NCBI GenBank assembly: GCA_905236465.1
Contig: CAJOQA010000227.1
Span: 1-5,110, forward strand
Direction of reading: 5' to 3'
Origin: an uncultured Treponema sp.
GTDB taxonomy: Bacteria; Spirochaetota; Spirochaetia; Treponematales; Treponemataceae
Length of the DNA: 5,110 nucleotides
In this document: positions 1 to 4,467 of the stretch, piece after piece
Position numbering within the stretch: the first letter of the stretch is position 1
How the letters are laid out: each line of letters begins with the position of its first letter
Notes under the pieces: generated by a model
What the model was told of the DNA's origin: nothing
Seen by the model: only the letters and a program-made list of their open reading frames with translations
Databases searched by the model: none
Made by a program: the position numbers and the translations under genes

Positions 1-163
1 CTTCCAAACCTGCAACCATACGGAGAGTTGTTGACTTTCCGCAACCAGAAGGACCTACGAATACGCAGAATTCCTTGTCCTCAATAGTGATATTGGCATT
101 CTGTACGGCACGAACCCCGCCGTCATAGATTTTACCAATACCCTTAAGCTCTACTTTTGCCAA
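1..163 (-). CDS. ABC transporter ATP-binding protein, MalK/UgpC/MsmK family (N-terminal part, runs off the window)
   Basis: Only the first 54 residues lie in the window. They begin AKVELKGIGKIYDGG after the start and contain the Walker A loop GPSGCGKST at residues 37-45, followed by LRMVAGLEE. This is the pattern of the ATPases that energise CUT1-type uptake systems for oligosaccharides, polyols or glycerol 3-phosphate. They sit as a dimer on the inner face of the membrane permease and hydrolyse ATP. The start is TTG (163-161). It is preceded by GGGAGG (175-170) with a 6-base spacer, and an in-frame TAA lies just upstream, so no ATG or GTG alternative exists. A perfect consensus promoter lies upstream (197-225). 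MalK-type proteins usually have about 360 residues with a C-terminal regulatory domain, which is not visible here. The substrate cannot be told from this fragment, and such ATPases are often shared by several transporters. The family is certain; the exact name is not. Confidence 0.93.
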   Translation of the reverse strand, partial: MAKVELKGIGKIYDGGVRAVQNANITIEDKEFCVFVGPSGCGKSTTLRMVAGLE

Positions 164-196
164 TTTTGGCCTCCCAAGGGGTTATATTATGCTTTT

Positions 197-225
197 ATTA
201 TAAGGCCTAAAGGCAAAAGTGTCAA
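197..225 (-). promoter_or_regulatory. Consensus sigma-70-type promoter of the ABC ATPase gene
   Basis: On the minus strand a TTGACA -35 box (225-220) and a TATAAT -10 box (202-197) are separated by exactly 17 bases. Both hexamers match consensus perfectly. The predicted start is near 190, giving a leader of about 27 bases before the TTG codon. A/T runs at 226-245 upstream of the -35 box could act as an UP element. The spacer contains a short dyad, GCCT-AA-AGGC (205-214). Such a perfect promoter suggests high basal expression unless it is repressed. Confidence 0.8.
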
Positions 226-258
226 ATTTTTTTTTAACTTTTTTGGCAAAAATTCCGA

Positions 259-287
259 TTGACAAATGTTTCTGTATACAGTATAGT
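259..287 (+). promoter_or_regulatory. Promoter of the leucine leader/leuA transcript
   Basis: A perfect TTGACA -35 box (259-264) is followed after 17 bases by TATAGT (282-287), one mismatch from the -10 consensus. A start 6-8 bases downstream falls on 293-296, where the only purine is A295, the first base of the leader peptide's ATG. A 10-bp perfect palindrome, CTGTATACAG (272-281), fills the spacer right up to the -10 box and could be an operator or chance. The promoter diverges from that of the ABC ATPase, with 33 bases between the two -35 boxes. Confidence 0.8.
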
Positions 288-294
288 TTTAATT

Positions 295-354
295 ATGAAA
301 AATATCGTGCTACTACTACTATCCTTAAATTTCTCTTTATTTTGCCGAAGATAG
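295..354 (+). CDS. leuL: leuA leader peptide with Ile-Val-Leu-Leu-Leu-Leu control codons (19 aa)
   Basis: The frame reads MKNIVLLLLSLNFSLFCRR and ends in TAG (352-354). It contains ATC, GTG and four consecutive CTA codons (304-321), so all three branched-chain amino acids are sampled, with leucine dominant: six of 19 residues are Leu. CTA is a minority leucine codon in leuA itself, which would make translation of the run sensitive to leucyl-tRNA supply. The peptide lies between the promoter and an intrinsic terminator just ahead of leuA, the arrangement of classical amino-acid attenuators. No Shine-Dalgarno precedes the ATG, and the predicted transcription start is its first base, so initiation is probably leaderless. 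The stop codon lies inside the 5' strand of the antiterminator helix, so a ribosome finishing the peptide would block that helix. The peptide presumably has no function after it is made. The assignment rests on codon content, position and RNA pairing; expression is inferred. Confidence 0.85.
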   Translation: MKNIVLLLLSLNFSLFCRR

Positions 355-430
355 GTAGTGTGTGCGTATTTTAACTTAAATTGCAAACCATAAAGACCTA
401 TTGCTTCAGCAATAGGTCTTTTTTATTTTT
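313..430 (+). promoter_or_regulatory. Leucine transcription attenuator (protector / antiterminator / terminator RNA)
   Basis: Four segments can pair in mutually exclusive ways. Protector 1:2: ACTACTATC (315-323, inside the CTA run) pairs with 350-359, leaving G354 bulged, nine base pairs. Antiterminator 2:3: 344-356 pairs with 396-410 through GAAG/CTTC and ATAGGT/ACCTAT, plus a GC/GC end, with a 2-base bulge at 402-403 and one mismatch (346/408). Terminator 3:4: 392-404 pairs with 409-421, then a U-rich run. A ribosome stalled at the Leu codons covers segment 1 and frees segment 2 to sequester segment 3, so leuA is transcribed. A ribosome that reaches the stop at 352-354 masks segment 2, so the terminator forms. 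With no translation, 1:2 forms and the terminator again wins. The pairings are read directly from the sequence; the mechanism follows the established trp/his/leu attenuation model. Confidence 0.85.
392..430 (+). terminator. Intrinsic terminator of the leuA attenuator
   Basis: A perfect 13-bp stem (392-404 with 409-421) closes a 4-base TTCA loop and is followed by TTT, one A, then TTTTT (422-430). It sits 21 bases upstream of the leuA start and would stop transcription before leuA when leucyl-tRNA is plentiful. The 5' arm is shared with the antiterminator. Confidence 0.93.
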
Positions 431-450
431 ATGGATTTTGGAGGAAAAAA

Positions 451-2133
451 ATGTCAGTCATGAACCCCAACGGAAAGTATTCCCCTATTGCGGACATTCC
501 GCTTACTAGCAGGGATTGGCCTAGCAAACACATTACAAAAGCCCCAATATGGTGCAGCGTAGATTTAAGGGATGGAAACCAGGCTCTAGTAAATCCTATG
601 GGGGTAGAAACAAAACTTGCCTTTTTTGACCTTTTGGTAAAACTGGGTTTTAAAGAGGTGGAAGTAGGTTTTCCTGCGGCAAGCGACACTGAGTATGATT
701 TTATCCGTCGTCTTATAGAAGAAAACCACATTCCCTCTGATGTTACAATTCAAGTACTGTGCCAGGCCAGGGAAAAACTTGTCCAAAAGACAGTGGAAAG
801 TCTAAAGGGTGTGGAAAAGGCTATATTCCACATATATAACTCAACTTCTCCTGCCCAAAGAAAATATACCTTTGGAAAAAGCAAGGAAGAAATCATTAAG
901 ATTGCAGTTGACGGTGTAAATTGCATAAAATCATGCATTTCTAAAGAAGACAGGGAGAAAATCAGGATTGAGTACTCGCCTGAATCATTCAGCATGACTG
1001 AAATTGACTATGCGGTTGAAATCTGTGAGGCTGTGAAAGATACTTGGGGACTTTTGCCAGGTGAAAAAATCATAATGAACCTGCCAACAACAGTTGAATG
1101 TGCAACCCCAAATGTTTATGCCGACCAAATTGAATACTTTGCAAAGCATATTTCAGGCAGGGACAATGTCATAATAAGCACCCACTGCCACAATGACAGG
1201 GGAACAGGCGTTGCTTCCGCAGAGTTAGGCTTGCTTGCAGGAGCTGACAGGGTTGAGGGCTGCCTTTTCGGTAACGGAGAGCGCACAGGAAATCTTGATA
1301 TTGTAAACGTTGCGATGAATATGTTCAGTCAGGGGGTGGACCCAGAGTTGGACCTTCGCAATATAGAAGATATTGCAGACCAATACAAGAAGTTTACCGG
1401 AATGGATATATTCCCAAGAACTCCTTATGTAGGAGAACTTGTATTTACAGCCTTTAGTGGAAGCCATCAGGATGCCATACGAAAAGGAATGGCTGCAAGA
1501 GCAAAAATGGAAAAGAACGCACTATGGGATGTCCCCTACCTGCTCATTGACCCCCATGACATAGGGCGACAGTACGAGGGCATCATAAGGATAAATAGCC
1601 AATCAGGTAAGGGTGGAGCTGCATTTATCCTTGAACAGGATTATGGCCTGCAAATTCCAAAAGCCATGCATCCAGTTCTAGGCTCTGTTATAAAAGATGC
1701 TGCGGATAAGGCTCAAAGGGAGCTTAAGGCTGATGAAATCTATGAAATCTTTGAGAAAACCTGGTTTATGGCCGGAAGAAACCTTTCAATTTCTGACCTG
1801 AACGAAACCCACATAGAGGGAAAAGGCAATGACGGAACAGCCTTGTGCCGTGCAGTGGTAAACTGGAAGGGTAAGCAGTATGCAATAGGAGACAAGGGAA
1901 ATGGTCCCCTTGATGCCTTTGCCACAGCTTTGTCTAAGACACCAGCCCCAGCATTTACAATCACTGCCTTCCATGAGCATAGCATAGGAACCGGTAACAA
2001 TACATCTGCCGTTGCTTATGTTCAGATTACAACCGAAGATGGAAAACAGTACTGGGGAGCCGGAAAATCAACAAATGTTGGCAGGGCCGGTATTGATGCT
2101 GTAGTTTCTGCCCTTAACCAAATAAAGGACTAA
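451..2133 (+). CDS. leuA: 2-isopropylmalate synthase, long (LEU4/LeuA2) type
   Basis: The product condenses acetyl-CoA with 2-oxoisovalerate to give 2-isopropylmalate, the first committed step of leucine synthesis, in the cytoplasm. It has 560 residues, the length of the yeast/actinobacterial class rather than the ~510 of the E. coli class. An alpha/beta-barrel catalytic domain spans roughly 30-310 with DLRDGNQAL (38-46, metal-binding Asp and Arg), HCHND (245-249, metal-binding His) and GNGERTGN (274-281). A linker region carries SGSHQDA (336-342) and RINSQSGKGG (380-389). The C-terminal part, about 430-560, matches the leucine-binding regulatory domain, including GTGNNTSAVAYVQI (513-526). 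ATG 451 is preceded by GGAGG (440-444) with a 6-base spacer; ATG 460 is too far away to be preferred. Expression is under the leader-peptide attenuator, so control is expected both by transcription and by leucine feedback. No leuB, leuC or leuD follows, so leuA appears monocistronic here. All key residues are intact. Confidence 0.97.
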   Translation: MSVMNPNGKYSPIADIPLTSRDWPSKHITKAPIWCSVDLRDGNQALVNPMGVETKLAFFDLLVKLGFKEVEVGFPAASDTEYDFIRRLIEENHIPSDVTIQVLCQAREKLVQKTVESLKGVEKAIFHIYNSTSPAQRKYTFGKSKEEIIKIAVDGVNCIKSCISKEDREKIRIEYSPESFSMTEIDYAVEICEAVKDTWGLLPGEKIIMNLPTTVECATPNVYADQIEYFAKHISGRDNVIISTHCHNDRGTGVASAELGLLAGADRVEGCLFGNGERTGNLDIVNVAMNMFSQGVDPELDLRNIEDIADQYKKFTGMDIFPRTPYVGELVFTAFSGSHQDAIRKGMAARAKMEKNALWDVPYLLIDPHDIGRQYEGIIRINSQSGKGGAAFILEQDYGLQIPKAMHPVLGSVIKDAADKAQRELKADEIYEIFEKTWFMAGRNLSISDLNETHIEGKGNDGTALCRAVVNWKGKQYAIGDKGNGPLDAFATALSKTPAPAFTITAFHEHSIGTGNNTSAVAYVQITTEDGKQYWGAGKSTNVGRAGIDAVVSALNQIKD

Positions 2134-2141
2134 AGAACCAT

Positions 2142-2178
2142 AAAAAAAACCGTTGTCTGCTCAACGAACAGACAACGG
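2142..2178 (-). terminator. Intrinsic terminator facing the minus strand, just past leuA
   Basis: The arms 2150-2159 (CCGTTGTCTG) and 2169-2178 form a perfect 10-bp stem around a 9-base loop. The tract of eight A bases lies on the left (2142-2149), which is a U tract only for RNA read from the minus strand; on the plus strand the stem is followed by CCAAAGG. It therefore terminates something transcribed towards leuA, ending 8 bases short of the leuA stop codon. It could still act weakly as a 3' end or stabilising hairpin for leuA mRNA. Confidence 0.75.
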
Positions 2179-2303
2179 CCAAAGGAGAGGAGGATGCAGA
2201 AAAACCGTATACGTCATGTGTGCGTTGGCGCATACGTATAAACTGCAGACCTAACAATGACATTATCAGGTCTTGCTCTTGCATAAACATAAATACTTGA
2301 GCT
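2142..2303 (-). ncRNA. Candidate small RNA, convergent with leuA
   Basis: This 277-base gap has no convincing protein gene but is rich in structure that makes sense on the minus strand. Read that way, a possible promoter (2338-2310) precedes a 12-bp hairpin (2273-2247) and a second, interrupted hairpin closed by TGCAG/CTGCA (2247-2195) around a CCAA loop. A single-stranded stretch containing CCTCCTCTCCTTT (2193-2181) follows, and the RNA ends at a strong intrinsic terminator (2178-2142). The C-rich stretch is complementary to Shine-Dalgarno sequences. That is the usual layout of small RNAs that block ribosome binding sites, such as those with CU-rich seeds in Firmicutes. I do not recognise the RNA as 6S, tmRNA, SRP RNA or RNase P. 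The length of about 160 nt depends on a weak promoter call. Existence is inferred mainly from terminator orientation. Confidence 0.4.
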
Positions 2304-2309
2304 ATCTTT

Positions 2310-2338
2310 AGGTTACACTAAAATGAAAAAAAAATCAA
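2310..2338 (-). promoter_or_regulatory. Possible promoter of the candidate small RNA
   Basis: On the minus strand TTGATT (2338-2333) and TAACCT (2315-2310) are 17 bases apart. The -35 box keeps TTGA, and the -10 box keeps the most conserved T, A and final T, but three positions are off. The start would be near 2303. In such A/T-rich DNA a match of this quality can arise by chance. Confidence 0.3.
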
Positions 2339-2372
2339 TTTTTTTTCACCAAAATCTCAAAAAAATTTAAAA

Positions 2373-2401
2373 TTAAAGTTTTTTGCCCTTTTCTTTATTA
2401 T
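2373..2401 (+). promoter_or_regulatory. Possible promoter abutting the 495-codon gene
   Basis: TATTAT (2396-2401) is a good -10 box, preceded after 17 bases by a weak -35 match, TTAAAG (2373-2378). A start 6-8 bases downstream would fall at 2407-2409, in the run of A bases that leads into ATG 2411, leaving two to four untranslated bases. Upstream DNA from 2324 is very A/T rich, including a perfect A8/T8 dyad (2324-2348). The region is low in complexity, so the call is tentative. Confidence 0.35.
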
Positions 2402-2410
2402 TGCAAAAAA

Positions 2411-3898
2411 ATGCGTTATCTTATAGGTATGGATTTTCAGATTCAAATGATGATAGACAAATTCCTCCGCCGCTGCTGTGAAAAGTTTTCTGCAAAAGCA
2501 ATGACAAAATTCTTTTCTCAGCTAGGGGTGCGTATTCCTGTAAGGGAAGCAGAATCCTATCTTTTGCAAAATCCCTTGGTTTTTCCCCTTGAGAATAACC
2601 TTTTTGTCACTAGGGCTGGCGTTTTTACAGGGGAACTTTTTAGTATAAAGCCAAGCCCTAGCGAATTTGAGCAAAAAGTCCTGGTTCCCGGTTCCCGTTG
2701 CATTCCATTTGTAGACGGAGAACTGCTTTCTTCGGATCTTACGTTTTTAGATAGCAAAGGAAACAAATTACAACATAAAGTAGGGACTTTTGATAGCGAT
2801 GCCGCTATCGATATGTATATTGTCTATGGAGAAGAATATGCTCCCCAATATATAGCATCTGATCCGGCTAACAGTTCCCTTAATATGGTACAAAGGGAAT
2901 TTGAGCTTCCAAATACAGTAAAACTTACCGGAATTGACATCTCTCCCTTTATTGAAGAAGGTATGCAAAAGGGGGATCGCTTTTTGTGCACCGTAGCAGA
3001 TTGGGATTCAGGGGTTATAAAAATAAGTGCCGTGCATGACGGAGAAAATATATTTAACATGGGGCAAGAAGGAAGCTTAAGGCTAAACTGGTATAAGACT
3101 TTAGAAGAAGGCCTTCTTGAAAGCTTTAACAGCGATGGTCCCTGCTCAAGCATGGAAGAGCAACTTTCTAACCTTTTTTGCAGAAAATTGGACGAGCTTT
3201 GCATTCCCCTCTGCGGTTCTATTGAAGAATACTTAAATCAATATGCAAGGAATGTTGCTATTGAGCAGTTTGGTGTTGAGTCTAGGCTTTGGAAAAAGGG
3301 AGAGTCTGTTCCTGCTGTAGGCCTGTGGAACAAAAATGAAATAGATGAGTTGGGAAAGAAACGGGGGCAACCTAATAAGGATTACTTAAGTTTTTCAATT
3401 CCCTCCCCTATACTTGAGCAATATATAATCAACATGCACTTTGAACGGGATATTGACTTTAACAAATTGATTGAGAATATCTACCCTAAAAATTATTCTT
3501 TTCAGAAGGGTGAAAAAGAATACATCATGTTGAAGTTAAAAGAAAAAGATGTTATAGTTTCAAAGGAATACAATTGGTTTGCTGATCAGACTTGTGGTAT
3601 TGTAAGAAAAAAAGCTTTGGAACTTTTTACCAGAATAAACGAGATGGTCTTTACAATAGATTCTTCTAGTACATCTATGGCAAAATTTCCGCAGCAGGAG
3701 CTTGTGACTTTAACCCAATTGTACACCCATATAGTCAGAATTTTGCAGTCCGTCTCTGAAAATGACCATATAGAAGAAGACAAAGACGCCCTTCTGCTTT
3801 CTCTTGATGGAATGGAATGGAACTTTGAAGATATAGAAGAATCTTTAAAGAGTGCTGTAGAAGAACAGCAACTTAGCAAATTTAAGATAATAAAATAA
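2411..3898 (+). CDS. Conserved-looking hypothetical protein of 495 aa, operon partner of EIIA
   Basis: I do not recognise this protein. It has no signal peptide and no membrane segment, so it is probably cytoplasmic. Residues about 10-75 are helical and then end in a strand pair (NPLVFPLENNLFVTRAG), reminiscent of a winged-helix fold. A Pro/Gly-rich beta segment follows, with SIKPSPSEFEQKVLVPGSRCIPF (78-100, key residues P81, P83, P93, G94, P99, F100). Residues about 170-210 (DISPFIEEGMQKGDRFLCTV, then a Trp-Asp turn) look like a small beta barrel. The C-terminal third is helical and ends in an acidic tail (about 451-485). No catalytic motif stands out. The frame is open and uninterrupted, and its codon use resembles that of its neighbours. 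ATG 2411 has no Shine-Dalgarno; ATG 2429 (codon 7) and ATG 2447/2450 (codons 13 and 14) also lack a well-placed one, so the start is uncertain by up to 13 residues. The EIIA gene begins 11 bases after its stop, with the binding site overlapping the stop, so the two are cotranscribed and possibly work together. Confidence 0.85.
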   Translation: MRYLIGMDFQIQMMIDKFLRRCCEKFSAKAMTKFFSQLGVRIPVREAESYLLQNPLVFPLENNLFVTRAGVFTGELFSIKPSPSEFEQKVLVPGSRCIPFVDGELLSSDLTFLDSKGNKLQHKVGTFDSDAAIDMYIVYGEEYAPQYIASDPANSSLNMVQREFELPNTVKLTGIDISPFIEEGMQKGDRFLCTVADWDSGVIKISAVHDGENIFNMGQEGSLRLNWYKTLEEGLLESFNSDGPCSSMEEQLSNLFCRKLDELCIPLCGSIEEYLNQYARNVAIEQFGVESRLWKKGESVPAVGLWNKNEIDELGKKRGQPNKDYLSFSIPSPILEQYIINMHFERDIDFNKLIENIYPKNYSFQKGEKEYIMLKLKEKDVIVSKEYNWFADQTCGIVRKKALELFTRINEMVFTIDSSSTSMAKFPQQELVTLTQLYTHIVRILQSVSENDHIEEDKDALLLSLDGMEWNFEDIEESLKSAVEEQQLSKFKIIK

Positions 3899-3909
3899 GG
3901 AGAGTAAAA

Positions 3910-4371
3910 ATGATTTCTACTTATGATCTTTGCGCTCTAATAGAAAGAGGTGGTATTCTTTATGATGTCGAGGGGAATACTATAGAAGAAGTTTACACAA
4001 ACACCTTAAATCTTACACAGCTTCCAGATGAATACAATAAAGATTTTTTAAAAGCAGAGCTTCTTGAGCGGGAAAGGATTTTAAGCACAGCAGTTGGAAA
4101 CGGCATAGCCATTCCCCATACAAGAAAACCCCTGATAACTAAGGATGAGGATCAGAGGATTATAGTAAGTTTTCTAAAAAACCCCTTAAATATGGGGCAA
4201 CCAGATGACAAACCAGTTTCAACTATGTTTTTCTTGCTGAACAAAAACAACCAGCTCCACCTTCAGGTTTTAAGCACACTGGCTAAGCTTATCCACGATG
4301 AAGAGTTCAGGGCTATTTTAGAAAAGAAACCTCAAAAAGAAATTCTTCTTGACAGAATAAAAAATGCCTAA
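3910..4371 (+). CDS. ptsN: PTS EIIA component, nitrogen/fructose type (PtsN-like)
   Basis: The 153 residues form a single PTS EIIA type-2 domain, the length of free-standing EIIA-Ntr proteins, with no fused EIIB, EIIC or regulator domain. The phosphorylation-site motif GNGIAIPHTR (63-72) holds the phospho-accepting His70. His117 in HLQVLSTLA (117-125) is the second conserved histidine, near the active site. Such proteins take phosphate from HPr or NPr and mostly regulate, by phosphorylation-dependent binding, rather than carry sugar. Some spirochaetes are known to have cytoplasmic PTS proteins without sugar permeases, and no permease is visible here. AAGGAG (3897-3902) lies 7 bases before the ATG and overlaps the stop codon of the upstream gene, which implies translational coupling. 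A fructose-type EIIA cannot be fully excluded, but the lone domain and its neighbour favour a regulatory role. Confidence 0.9.
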   Translation: MISTYDLCALIERGGILYDVEGNTIEEVYTNTLNLTQLPDEYNKDFLKAELLERERILSTAVGNGIAIPHTRKPLITKDEDQRIIVSFLKNPLNMGQPDDKPVSTMFFLLNKNNQLHLQVLSTLAKLIHDEEFRAILEKKPQKEILLDRIKNA

Positions 4372-4380
4372 AAAAATTTC

Positions 4381-4409
4381 TTGCTTTTACAGGCATAGGG
4401 GTATATAAT
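4381..4409 (+). promoter_or_regulatory. Promoter of the transketolase gene
   Basis: TTGCTT (4381-4386) and a perfect TATAAT (4404-4409) are 17 bases apart. The predicted start near 4416 leaves a 5' leader of about 52 bases containing AAGGAG before the ATG. No intrinsic terminator is visible between the EIIA stop and this promoter, so some read-through from the upstream operon is possible. Confidence 0.7.
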
Positions 4410-4467
4410 TATAAAAAATTGATTTATATCAGTAAAATTTACTTTTTATATTTAAGGAGTATAAAAG

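Noticed and set aside
272..281. LexA-like box CTGT...ACAG near the leuA promoter
   Set aside because: The half-sites are separated by two bases, not the eight of the LexA operator, so an SOS link is unsupported. It is kept only as an unexplained dyad.
361..450. T-box riboswitch in front of leuA
   Set aside because: There is no T-box sequence or specifier stem I; the leader peptide with control codons and competing helices explains the region fully.
429..1000. Open frames of 66-100 codons on the minus strand inside leuA
   Set aside because: They lie antisense to a gene with full-length motif conservation, have no recognisable domain and no plausible ribosome binding site.
2113..2289. Minus-strand frame of about 58 codons through the putative small RNA
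   Set aside because: It has no Shine-Dalgarno, runs through two hairpins and beyond the terminator into leuA, and its translation resembles no protein family I know.
2768..3204. Minus-strand open frames of 66 and 126 codons within the 495-aa gene
   Set aside because: They are shadows of the plus-strand frame, with Ser-rich low-information translations. The plus-strand frame is long, coupled to the EIIA gene and consistent in codon use.
4365..4396. ATGCCT...AGGCAT inverted repeat at the end of the EIIA gene as a terminator
   Set aside because: Six base pairs around a 20-base A/T loop, with no U tract after it, are too weak for an intrinsic terminator.
4431..4450. AGTAA/TTACT hairpin followed by T bases in the transketolase leader
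   Set aside because: A five-pair A/T stem is too unstable for termination or a riboswitch, and no aptamer-like structure surrounds it.
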